A stretch of DNA of 34,548 nucleotides from a bacterium (lineage in GTDB: Bacteria; UBA6262): assembly GCA_028716025.1 (NCBI GenBank), contig JAQUQP010000002.1, positions 1 through 34,548 of the forward strand. Reading direction: 5' to 3'. Below the pieces are notes generated by a model. That model worked only from the letters and a program-made list of their open reading frames with translations, ran no database searches and was not told the origin of the DNA. Each line of letters starts with the position of its first letter. Position 1 is the stretch's first letter. This document shows positions 7,883-18,431 of this stretch, in pieces. The translations under genes were made by a program, and so were the position numbers.

Positions 7883-8899
7883 ATGAACTGCCCAAAAGTA
7901 AGTATTCTGATCCCCACCTATAACCGGGCCCATTTCCTGACCATCTGTTTGGATAGTGTTTTAGCGCAGGATTATCAAAATATTGAAGTGATTGTTTCTG
8001 ATAATAATTCCAACGATAATACTTCCGACATCATAAAAAATTATTTATCCGATCCCCGGATGCGTTACTACCGCAATGAAACAAACGTGGGAGTTGTTCA
8101 AAACTGGAAAAAACTTCTGTATGAGTATGCTACCGGTGACTATGGAAAGCTCTTGTGCGACGATGATTATCTGTTTGATAAGCAACACATAAAAAAGGGG
8201 ATTGATCTTATTCTCAAAGAGAACTTGGATATAGTGATCTCTGGCAGTGCCTTGGAAAAGGAAGAACTTGGGGGCCAGATAACAGAATTAGTATATGACC
8301 CGGCTATCCCTGAAGTCACAGATACCATCTGGTGGCTTGAAAATTGGGGGAGAAAGATCGGCCAGCACCATTTGTTCCTAAATTTTGCCAACGGAGCGAT
8401 ATTTAATACAAAAAAAGCTAAAGAACTGGAAATATTTGTACCCGGGGTCTATGGACTGGACTATGAAGCTTTGTTCCGTTTCATGCTGGCTGGCAGGATC
8501 GGATATCTACAGGGTCATCAATTTACCGGCCGGTATCATGCGAGCAATGCGGGCACCAGCGATAATTTTGAAGAAGCTATGAAAGGGGTCCAGATCTTCG
8601 AGCGTATCTATGAACGCGGCACAGCCCTCGGGTTGCCCATAGATAAATTACGGTCATTCAAACAAAGGAACCTGGTGGTTTTCGTTAATACTTTCCTGGT
8701 GCCAAAATGGTTCAGGGAAAAAGGAGTCAATCTTAAGGCTATAAAAGAATTCCGGGATGTTCTCAATGCGATCGACCCTACGATCTTTAGTAAAGTGCTC
8801 ACCAGCTATCCGACATTATGCTGGTTATTTCGCCTGAAGAATGAAAAGTTATATACTGCTCTTAAAAATATGCTTAAAGCCAATAAAAAATCTGTGTAA
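7883..8899 (+). CDS. Family 2 glycosyltransferase
   Basis: The 338-residue protein has a GT2 GT-A domain: VSILIPTYNRAHFL from residue 6, Val-Ser-Asp-Asn-Asn-Ser, RNETNVGVVQNW and the Asp93-Asp-Asp95 metal triad. It is predicted to be soluble and cytoplasmic. It shares length, motif order and the RYYRNE block with the GT2 at 6117, so the two are probably paralogues with different donors. Its last codons and stop lie inside a short direct repeat (8889-8923). Confidence 0.85.
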   Translation: MNCPKVSILIPTYNRAHFLTICLDSVLAQDYQNIEVIVSDNNSNDNTSDIIKNYLSDPRMRYYRNETNVGVVQNWKKLLYEYATGDYGKLLCDDDYLFDKQHIKKGIDLILKENLDIVISGSALEKEELGGQITELVYDPAIPEVTDTIWWLENWGRKIGQHHLFLNFANGAIFNTKKAKELEIFVPGVYGLDYEALFRFMLAGRIGYLQGHQFTGRYHASNAGTSDNFEEAMKGVQIFERIYERGTALGLPIDKLRSFKQRNLVVFVNTFLVPKWFREKGVNLKAIKEFRDVLNAIDPTIFSKVLTSYPTLCWLFRLKNEKLYTALKNMLKANKKSV

Positions 8900-8923
8900 T
8901 CTGTTCTTGTAATCTGTGTAATC
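8889..8923 (+). repeat. Short direct repeat spanning a stop codon
   Basis: The 13-mer AATCTGTGTAATC occurs exactly twice, at 8889-8901 and 8911-8923, with a further AATCTGT at 8898-8904. It covers the last codons and stop of the GT2 gene and most of the gap to the GT4 gene. Similar AATCTGTGTAATC-type short repeats are recalled from other bacterial intergenic regions, but that cannot be checked here. Confidence 0.6.
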
Positions 8924-8932
8924 GGAGTTTCC

Positions 8933-10153
8933 ATGAAACTAGCTATAGTCCATCCTGATTTTAAAATAAAAGGTGGAGCGGAAAATGTTATTTTTTGGCT
9001 CTGCCAGGAATTATCCCAAAAATCAGGCTGGGAGGTGACTGTTTTTAGTGTTGATTTTGCTGAGTGGAAGGACAAATTATCCAGTATTTCCGGATTAAGG
9101 ATAGATACTATCGATATCCCCGCTTGGGCTAAGAATAGCCGGTTGCTGAAATTGTATTTTGCCGGTAAAAGTTTAAGCCGGAAACTTGATGGCTTTGACC
9201 TGATAAATCCTCATAATTATCCCGCTTCTTTATGGGTGGGGCTGGCTAATATACGGCGGGGGAAGGAGCTTCCCAGGATCATTTGGTCCTGTAACGAACC
9301 TGCCAGGTTCCTGTATCAAAGGACTTGTAATATATATACTCCACCGAATCTGCAGGTAGAATTCTCGGATCTGGACAAAGATTTGAGGATTAAATTGTCC
9401 AGCAAGATAAAATTTGCTTTAAAAGCCATATATAAACCGCTTTTAAGAAGACTGGATAAAAAAGCAGTTAGTACATTCCATGGTATTTTGGCTTTAAGTA
9501 ATACCGTCAGCAGGCAAGTAAGGGAAATTTATCCGGGAAGTAATGTAACCACCTGCTATTTAGGGGTCAAGATCAGTGACCTGCCCAGTCAAACGAATAT
9601 TGCCAATAGTAACCAGATCATTACTGTCAGCCGCCTGGAATCCTGTAAGAACATTCAAAATGTGATATTAGCTATAGCTTTGCTGAAAAGTCATGATCGG
9701 CTGGGAAGTCTTTCTTATGCTATTATCGGGCATGGACCGTTGGCCGCTTATTTGCGCGCGCTGATAGGAAAATACCGCTTGGAAAAAGAAATTAAATTAT
9801 GCGGTTATGTGAGCCAGCATGAGTTGCTTAAATATTATCAGCAGTGTTCAGGGATTATATATATCCCATATGACGAGCCATTTGGACTGCCTTACCTGGA
9901 AGCGGCGCTTTTTAGCAAACCGGCAATAGCTTCTAACCATGGCGGTCCGAGTGAACTGGTTGTGGATGGAGAAACTGGATTTCTGGTTGATCCAGGAAAT
10001 ATCAGTCAAATTGCCGATAAGATAGCCAGGTTACACGCGGATCCTAAGAAAACAACGCAAATGGGAGAACAAGCGAGAAGCAGGGTGGTTGATCTCTTCT
10101 TGTGGGAGAAATACGTAGAAAGGTACATCAATGCTGTCAACCTTAATCCATAA
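8933..10153 (+). CDS. Family 4 glycosyltransferase
   Basis: The 406-residue GT-B protein has an N-terminal acceptor domain with a Gly-Gly-Ala-Glu loop near residue 15, and a C-terminal nucleotide-sugar domain. The latter contains VSRLESCKN, IIGHGPL and the GT4 E-x7-E motif at Glu315 and Glu323 (PFGLPYLEA), then SNHGGPSELV. It is a retaining, cytoplasmic or membrane-associated enzyme acting on the lipid-linked acceptor. GGAG at 8924-8927 precedes the ATG. The end overlaps the next gene by 23 bases. Donor not predictable. Confidence 0.85.
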   Translation: MKLAIVHPDFKIKGGAENVIFWLCQELSQKSGWEVTVFSVDFAEWKDKLSSISGLRIDTIDIPAWAKNSRLLKLYFAGKSLSRKLDGFDLINPHNYPASLWVGLANIRRGKELPRIIWSCNEPARFLYQRTCNIYTPPNLQVEFSDLDKDLRIKLSSKIKFALKAIYKPLLRRLDKKAVSTFHGILALSNTVSRQVREIYPGSNVTTCYLGVKISDLPSQTNIANSNQIITVSRLESCKNIQNVILAIALLKSHDRLGSLSYAIIGHGPLAAYLRALIGKYRLEKEIKLCGYVSQHELLKYYQQCSGIIYIPYDEPFGLPYLEAALFSKPAIASNHGGPSELVVDGETGFLVDPGNISQIADKIARLHADPKKTTQMGEQARSRVVDLFLWEKYVERYINAVNLNP

Positions 10154-13094
10154 ATACAATTGGGGTTTTATTAAGCCCTTACTGATAGAAACCTATTTAT
10201 ATCTATTAGTCGGATTGGTAGTAATAGCGTTATTATTATATCTGGCGAAGAAAACGCTCAAAGTAAAAATAAAATGGAGCCTGGCATTGATGGTAATGCT
10301 GCTCCTTTTACAATACTTCTGGTATAAGCATTGCTCCATTATGGATATACTTGCCGGCAAATTCCCTATGTCTACGCAGGTAGGCGTGATCGACCAAGGG
10401 ACACATCAGATAAAAGGAAGTGGACAGTCTGGTTTCCTGGCTTATGGCCCGTACATGCCTCTGGCCCAAGGGGCTTATAAGGTTACTTTCAGGATAAAGC
10501 TGGATAATCTTAATAACCAGGACGCTGGATTCTGTGATGTAAATGTAGTAGAACACCCTGAAAGCTATGTCCGTACCGAGCTGGTTTTAGAGGGATTTAA
10601 AAAACAAAATCCACAAAACGTTTCACTGGTTTTTAATATTCCGGCAGGGAATCCAAGGACAGAGTTTCGTGTCTTCCAGTACAGTGGGAATAATCTAACC
10701 GTAGTTAGCTTGCATTTAATGCCGGCTGGCATAAGGGAAATTGTACTGCAAAACAAAGATAATTTCTTTAAAACCACGATTTATATTCTTGGCGCGTTGA
10801 TTTTTATCGGTATATTCCTTAAATGGTTATTAGCAATTAAAGATCGGCCGGTGAAAAAAGCCCTAGGGATGTCCTCTCTGGTTGCCCTTATTTCAGGCTT
10901 AATGATGGCTATGATCTGGCATTGGAAGGGGTTCTCTCATTACACCTTTGTTGAGTATTACGATATGTGGCGGGTTTTCTATGCTCCGGCCTGGTTGCCG
11001 CTGATATTTGTCTTCTTTGATTTCCTATGTTTAATAAATGAGCAGCTTGGATTTAATAAGGAAATAGAAAAATACTTAAAATATGATAGATATACACTGC
11101 TGATACTTCCTGCTTTTATCATCACCGAATTACTCGTAAAAAATATTAATAGTCATATACTGCTGGGTAATTTTTACCTGGGAACACTGACTATTAAAAG
11201 TATCGTCTATTTCATTTTCCTCTGGAAAAACCTCAAGCACCAACAGGATATAGAGTCAAACAAAGCCGTAAAATGGACTATTTTTTTAAGTATTTTTACT
11301 GTTTATCTGCTTATTACTCCCTGGGTCAATGCCGCTTTTTATACCGATGGGGATGAAACCAGGCATCTTATTAAGGCTCAAAGTATTGTCCGGGATAATG
11401 ATTTAAATGTAACCAATAATGTTGATAATATCGATAACCTGGCCTATCATCCTGATGTAAGGTGGACTTTATGGTGGGGACAAAGTACCAATTCAGGCTA
11501 TTCTATTTTATTAACCCCTGGCTTTATGCTGGGTGGGCGGTTTGGCGCAACTTTAATCATGAATTTGTTCGGGGCGTTTCTAACCTTAAATCTCTTCATG
11601 CTGATATATTACTTCTCAAAATCTGTCGTATTTTGCTTCCTTGGCGCTATAATGATATCGTTTACCTGTCCCTTGGGAATTTATTCCTTTTTGCTTTATC
11701 CTGAAATAATTGCGGCAGCAGGCGGCTTATACCTGCTAAGAAAGTTGATTGAGCTAAAAGACCATCGGGAAATTATTAATATATTGACGATAATCAGTGT
11801 CGCTGTTTTTCTAATATTCTTAAAAGAGAGATACGTTACTATTACGGCTGTAATTTTAATAGCTTTAATTTATAAAATAAGAAAAAAAATAAAATATATC
11901 CTGATTGCTCTGGGTTTGGTAACGATAGCCGTTGGATTATTTATTGCTTTTGACAAAATAACCTATAATTTAAATCAAACCCATAGAATAGTAGGAAGTT
12001 TCTTTGGTATACCGGCCCGTTTCAGTAATATCTACAGGGGGAGTGCCGGGTTAATGGGGTTATTCTTAGACCAGGAGGCTGGATTGTTGGTATATAATCC
12101 ACTCTACTTATTAGCATTATTAGGATTAATAGGTGGTTTAATTAGTAATGAGAACCGCCGGAGATCATATTTGTTGCTAGCTCTATTTCTGCCCTATTTT
12201 TTGATCATCAGTTTTAACGGGGAATGGGAAATCACCGGAGCTCTGGCGCCCAGGTATATCATCGCCGTGATACCTGTCCTGGCGGTCGCTTTAGGATTAT
12301 TTTTGTATCAATGCCGGAGATTATGGCTTAAAATAATTACTTTTACCGCGGCGTTCTGGGCTTTTGGCTTTTATTATATTCTGCTGCTGGTACCACAATA
12401 TCGGGTCCATAGTCCCAATGCGATCACCGGCAGAAATGAAGTCCTGGACCGTTTATATGCATCTGGTGTTTTGCCGGACCTGGCCTCAATCTTACCTTCG
12501 ATTTTAAAGCCGTCGGATATAACCTATTTTATGGTTATTATCTATTTCTTGTTATTTTTAACGCTGGTAATATTATTTTTAAAGCAATATGCGACAAACC
12601 ATGAAGAAATTAGCCGGGCTAATATAAGGAAGCATAAATACGTTTTGTTGTTTTTTATACTGCTATCTGCCGGTGTTTTTATGTTGCTCTATTTTAATAA
12701 CTCTAACCGGCAGGAATTCGAAGCTGTTAATTGTTATGTGGGGGGCGGCTATCGGAGCCTGGACCAAAAGGCCAATGAAGTGGTGCTAAACGGGCAGGGT
12801 TTTTTCGTCCTAACTAAAATAGCGGCCAGAAAAAATGAGGAACTTGAGATCAATGTTGTAGCTAAGGGCGATGACAAGCAACATTGGCCAATCATGGCAA
12901 TTTATTCTGAGAATGATAAAAAAAAGGTTAAAATAAGTAAAATTGTAATAAATAATGATACTTGGCAAGAATATACCTTTAAATACGTAATCCCTGAATC
13001 AGGATTACTGCCTTTTTGGTTTGAACATGATAATTTTGCCGGGAGTAATAAACTGTATTTAAAGAAGATGTATTTTGAGGCAGTTTTAAAATAG
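10131..13094 (+). CDS. GT-C-like membrane glycosyltransferase with repeated domain and C-terminal beta module
   Basis: This is the largest gene here (987 residues). Two N-terminal helices (about 20-38, 48-64) are followed by the repeated extracytoplasmic domain (74-198), a helix at 213-233, and a long polytopic region. The loop at 403-411 reads Tyr-Thr-Asp-Gly-Asp-Glu-Thr, with Asp406/Asp408/Glu409 matching the acidic first-loop motif of GT39-type GT-C enzymes that use polyprenyl-phosphate sugars. After the last helix, residues 863-987 form a soluble, strand-rich module. The likely role is outer-face glycosylation using the donor made by the GtrB-like protein at 236. The start overlaps the GT4 gene by 23 bases; no better in-frame ATG keeps the first helix. 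Confidence 0.8.
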   Translation: MLSTLIHKYNWGFIKPLLIETYLYLLVGLVVIALLLYLAKKTLKVKIKWSLALMVMLLLLQYFWYKHCSIMDILAGKFPMSTQVGVIDQGTHQIKGSGQSGFLAYGPYMPLAQGAYKVTFRIKLDNLNNQDAGFCDVNVVEHPESYVRTELVLEGFKKQNPQNVSLVFNIPAGNPRTEFRVFQYSGNNLTVVSLHLMPAGIREIVLQNKDNFFKTTIYILGALIFIGIFLKWLLAIKDRPVKKALGMSSLVALISGLMMAMIWHWKGFSHYTFVEYYDMWRVFYAPAWLPLIFVFFDFLCLINEQLGFNKEIEKYLKYDRYTLLILPAFIITELLVKNINSHILLGNFYLGTLTIKSIVYFIFLWKNLKHQQDIESNKAVKWTIFLSIFTVYLLITPWVNAAFYTDGDETRHLIKAQSIVRDNDLNVTNNVDNIDNLAYHPDVRWTLWWGQSTNSGYSILLTPGFMLGGRFGATLIMNLFGAFLTLNLFMLIYYFSKSVVFCFLGAIMISFTCPLGIYSFLLYPEIIAAAGGLYLLRKLIELKDHREIINILTIISVAVFLIFLKERYVTITAVILIALIYKIRKKIKYILIALGLVTIAVGLFIAFDKITYNLNQTHRIVGSFFGIPARFSNIYRGSAGLMGLFLDQEAGLLVYNPLYLLALLGLIGGLISNENRRRSYLLLALFLPYFLIISFNGEWEITGALAPRYIIAVIPVLAVALGLFLYQCRRLWLKIITFTAAFWAFGFYYILLLVPQYRVHSPNAITGRNEVLDRLYASGVLPDLASILPSILKPSDITYFMVIIYFLLFLTLVILFLKQYATNHEEISRANIRKHKYVLLFFILLSAGVFMLLYFNNSNRQEFEAVNCYVGGGYRSLDQKANEVVLNGQGFFVLTKIAARKNEELEINVVAKGDDKQHWPIMAIYSENDKKKVKISKIVINNDTWQEYTFKYVIPESGLLPFWFEHDNFAGSNKLYLKKMYFEAVLK
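10350..10724 (+). repeat. Repeated domain, copy D (residues 74-198 of the 10131 protein)
   Basis: This copy has STQ, GFLAYGPYMPL, GFCDVNVV, IPAGNP and FRVFQYSGNN in the same order as the copies at 1327, 1933 and 2520. It is flanked by membrane helices, with basic residues on their cytoplasmic sides. Confidence 0.75.
12717..13091 (+). other. C-terminal soluble module of the 10131 protein
   Basis: Residues 863-987 lie after the last membrane helix and contain alternating strands plus Trp-Gln-Glu-Tyr-Thr-Phe and PFWFEHDN. This resembles jelly-roll carbohydrate-binding modules in general layout, but no specific CBM family can be claimed. Confidence 0.4.
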
Positions 13095-13160
13095 CGCAGC
13101 TGTTGGCTAAATTATATATTATTGGGCTTCAGTGAATAGTTTGGCTTGTCTATATAGATA

Positions 13161-13189
13161 TTGACACTGATGGTAAAATATGAGAAAAT
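13161..13189 (+). promoter_or_regulatory. Candidate sigma-70-type promoter before the Wzz-like gene
   Basis: A perfect -35 hexamer TTGACA (13161-13166) is followed 17 bases later by GAAAAT (13184-13189), which matches 4 of 6 positions of TATAAT. It sits in the longest intergenic gap of the window (13095-13221), which otherwise shows no terminator hairpin and no gene. Confidence 0.35.
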
Positions 13190-13221
13190 AACAAGAACAT
13201 CTTAATAAATGAGGTCGTATT

Positions 13222-15754
<2,533 letters not shown>

Positions 15755-15758
15755 GAGA

Positions 15759-16595
15759 GTGTCGGTATTTATTATCGCGGAGATTGGCATTAATCATAAC
15801 GGGGATTTGGAAATAGCCAAGAAGCTTATTGACGTAGCGGCTTTTGCCGGATGTGATGCAGTAAAATTCCAGAAAAGAAACATTGAAAAAGTTTATACCA
15901 AGGATGACCTGGATAAACCACGGGAGAGTCCCTGGGGTAAGACTAATCGTGACCAGAAACTAGGCTTGGAATTTGGCGAAAAAGGATATGATGAGATCGA
16001 TCGCTATTGTAAAGAGAAAAAGATCATCTGGTTTGCTTCCGCCTGGGATGTAGATAGCCAGGAATTCCTTAAGAAATATGATCTTAAATATAATAAAATT
16101 GCCTCAGCCATGCTGACCCACCAGGATTTGCTGAATATGGTTGCCGAAGAGAAGAAATACACTTTCATTTCGACCGGAATGAGCACGCTTAAGGAAATAG
16201 ACCAGGCCGTGGATATATTTAAGAAGAAACAATGCCCGTTTGAGATCGTACACTGCAATAGTGTGTATCCTATGAAAGATGCCGATGCCAACCTGAAAGT
16301 GATCGAATCCTTGCGCGAGAAATATAAATGCAAAGTCGGTTATAGCGGCCATGAAGTAGGTCTACAGGTCAGTTTAGCGGCTGTTTCCATCGGCGCCTCC
16401 TCTATAGAAAGGCATATTACCCTAGACCGAACTATGTACGGGTCAGACCAGGCTGCGTCGGTCGAACCCGGCGGATTGATCAAACTAGTACGGGACATCA
16501 GGATAATTGAAAAAGCCATGGGGGATGGGGTGAAGAAAGTTACTCCGGCGGAAGAAAGTGTGAAGGCTAAGCTCAGACCTTTGGAGTGGAGATAA
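15759..16595 (+). CDS. Short NeuB-family nonulosonate synthase lacking the SAF domain
   Basis: The 278-residue TIM-barrel enzyme begins FIIAEIGINHNGD and has DAVKFQ, an STGMSTLKEI strand, VHCNSVYP, GYSGHEVG and ERHITLDR, all hallmarks of the NeuB family that condenses phosphoenolpyruvate with an N-acyl hexosamine. It stops about 60-70 residues before the end of a usual NeuB (about 340-350), at the point where the SAF/antifreeze-like domain begins. In characterised NeuB that domain contacts the substrate from the partner subunit, so this member may use a different aldose or get help from another protein. No leftover SAF sequence follows: the next gene starts one base after the stop. Confidence 0.85.
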   Translation: MSVFIIAEIGINHNGDLEIAKKLIDVAAFAGCDAVKFQKRNIEKVYTKDDLDKPRESPWGKTNRDQKLGLEFGEKGYDEIDRYCKEKKIIWFASAWDVDSQEFLKKYDLKYNKIASAMLTHQDLLNMVAEEKKYTFISTGMSTLKEIDQAVDIFKKKQCPFEIVHCNSVYPMKDADANLKVIESLREKYKCKVGYSGHEVGLQVSLAAVSIGASSIERHITLDRTMYGSDQAASVEPGGLIKLVRDIRIIEKAMGDGVKKVTPAEESVKAKLRPLEWR

Positions 16596-16596
16596 T

Positions 16597-17583
16597 ATGA
16601 ATAAAGAAAGCAAACAACAAAGACTGGTATATCTAAACGGGAAATTTGTACCGGAAAGTGATGCCAGGATCTCAATTTTTGATTCCGCGCTGATGTTCGG
16701 GGACATGGTTTTTGAAATGACCAGGTCATTTCAAAAAAAGCAGTTTAAACTGCGGGAACATTTGGAACGTTTATATGCCGGTATCAAGATACTGCGCATA
16801 CCTTTGAAAATGACCATTGAAGAAATGGCGGAAAAGTGTAGTGAAGTAGTTAAAAAGAATGACCCGTTCTTCACAGCTACTGATGAACATCGTTTGATGA
16901 TCAATGTCAGTCGCGGCCCGTTAGGCATCTATGCCCAGGTTTTTGACGGTAAATTGGAACCCACTGTCATTATCGCGGATTTCCCTCTTAAATGGACCGT
17001 GGTTGGCATGGGGCAGTTGTTTGATATCGGCATTAATGCAGTTATAACCTCCCAACGAGCCATTCCGGCTTATTTGCTTGATCCTAAGATCAAGAATCGC
17101 AGCCGTATCCATTATCAGATGGCTAATATTGAAGCTTCTTTATTTAAAGGTGATAATAACTGGGCTTTATTGCTAGACCCTGATGGTTTTATAGCTGAGG
17201 GCACCGGTGATAATTTCTTTATTGTTAAGGACGAACTGATCATTACTCCCGAGGGCAGAAATATATTAAGAGGCATCAGCCGGGATTATATTTTTGAACT
17301 GGCGCAGCAGCTTAAGATAAAATGTGTGGAGAAGAACATCGAACCATATGATGTTTATACTGCTCAAGAAGCTTTTATGACGGGTACGCCTTTTTGTTTG
17401 TTACCGGTGACTAGTTTAAACGGTAACCCTATCGGTGACCGGAAGATGGGCAGAGTTACTAAAAAGCTGCTGGAACAATGGGGAGGAAATGTGGGGGTGG
17501 ATATCATTAAACAGATCAAAGATTTTAATCGCGATTTAGAGAGTACAGCCAGTGATGCTCCTACCCCGTATGCTTTTAAATAA
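16597..17583 (+). CDS. Class IV PLP-dependent aminotransferase/lyase
   Basis: The 328-residue fold-type IV PLP enzyme has VYLNGKFVPESDARISIFD near the start. The probable Schiff-base lysine is Lys166 in Lys-Asn-Arg-Ser-Arg-Ile-His-Tyr (Lys164 is the alternative), and the cofactor loop is AEGTGDNFFIV at 200-210. The family includes branched-chain and D-amino-acid aminotransferases and aminodeoxychorismate lyase. Position between NeuB-like and radical SAM genes suggests it makes or consumes an amino acid or amino group for the glycan rather than serving general metabolism, but that is inference. The substrate cannot be read from sequence. The C-terminal ~40 residues extend beyond the usual family end. 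Confidence 0.8.
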   Translation: MNKESKQQRLVYLNGKFVPESDARISIFDSALMFGDMVFEMTRSFQKKQFKLREHLERLYAGIKILRIPLKMTIEEMAEKCSEVVKKNDPFFTATDEHRLMINVSRGPLGIYAQVFDGKLEPTVIIADFPLKWTVVGMGQLFDIGINAVITSQRAIPAYLLDPKIKNRSRIHYQMANIEASLFKGDNNWALLLDPDGFIAEGTGDNFFIVKDELIITPEGRNILRGISRDYIFELAQQLKIKCVEKNIEPYDVYTAQEAFMTGTPFCLLPVTSLNGNPIGDRKMGRVTKKLLEQWGGNVGVDIIKQIKDFNRDLESTASDAPTPYAFK

Positions 17584-17600
17584 GAGATTGGCGGAGAATA

Positions 17601-18401
17601 ATGGAAAAATGTTTTAATGGCTTGAGTACAGTCAACGTAGAATTAACATCCAGATGTAATAAGAACTGCTGGATGTGCGGTCGGAGAAAGGTTGACCGCG
17701 ATTATCCTGAGTTGGCTTTGCAATATGGCGATATGGATTTTTCTTTGCTAGAAGCAATTGCTAAACAGTTGCCTGAAGGAATAGTAGTTCAGTTGCATAA
17801 TAATGGTGATCCATTGCTTTATCCCCGTTTTAAAGAGGCAACCCAATTATTCCGGCACCAGATCAGGTGTACGGATACCAACGGGAAATTACTAGTGGAA
17901 AGGGCAAATGATATTATAGGCAATCTGGAGACTTTGACCATTTCTACTTTTGAGAAGGATGAAGAAGCTGAAGAACAATATAAGCTAATTGAGCAGTTTT
18001 TAAAGATTAAAGGAACCTGTAAGCCCAATATAATTATCCGGTGTTTGGGAGATGTAGATATAGAGAGATATAAGAAATTCAATTGTATCATGGCTACTAG
18101 AATATTACACTCACCTATGGGTAGCTTCCAGTATCGTAAGAATCCTACCGTTCCGGAAATTGGTATTTGCCTGGACCTTTTGAATCATATGGTGATCAGG
18201 AGAGATGGTAAAGTATCGATCTGCGTAAGATTTGATCCTAAAGGAGTAGGGATCATTGGTGATTGTACTAAAACCCCATTAGTGGATATCTGGAACAGCC
18301 AGCAGAGAAAAAGATGGATACAGCAACATATTTCTGGTCAAAGAAAAGAAGTCCCGCTTTGTAGCACTTGCGAATTTTGGGGGGTACCTACCGGATATTA
18401 A
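17601..18401 (+). CDS. Radical SAM protein with C-terminal SPASM-like domain
   Basis: The 266-residue protein has the radical SAM cluster motif Cys19-x3-Cys23-x2-Cys26 right after a Val-Glu-Leu-Thr strand, then Asn-Asn-Gly-Asp-Pro-Leu-Leu-Tyr-Pro, typical of the SPASM subgroup. The C-terminal third has further cysteines (Ile-Cys-Leu, Ser-Ile-Cys-Val, Gly-Asp-Cys) and ends with Cys-Ser-Thr-Cys-Glu-Phe-Trp-Gly, giving ligands for an auxiliary Fe-S cluster. Known members modify peptides or sugars by radical chemistry (e.g. oxidation, dehydration, epimerisation). No precursor-peptide gene is seen nearby, so a sugar or sugar nucleotide is the more likely substrate. GGAG precedes the ATG. Function unknown. 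Confidence 0.85.
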   Translation: MEKCFNGLSTVNVELTSRCNKNCWMCGRRKVDRDYPELALQYGDMDFSLLEAIAKQLPEGIVVQLHNNGDPLLYPRFKEATQLFRHQIRCTDTNGKLLVERANDIIGNLETLTISTFEKDEEAEEQYKLIEQFLKIKGTCKPNIIIRCLGDVDIERYKKFNCIMATRILHSPMGSFQYRKNPTVPEIGICLDLLNHMVIRRDGKVSICVRFDPKGVGIIGDCTKTPLVDIWNSQQRKRWIQQHISGQRKEVPLCSTCEFWGVPTGY

Positions 18402-18431
18402 GAATTAAAAATATCAGTGAAAGGATTTTAA

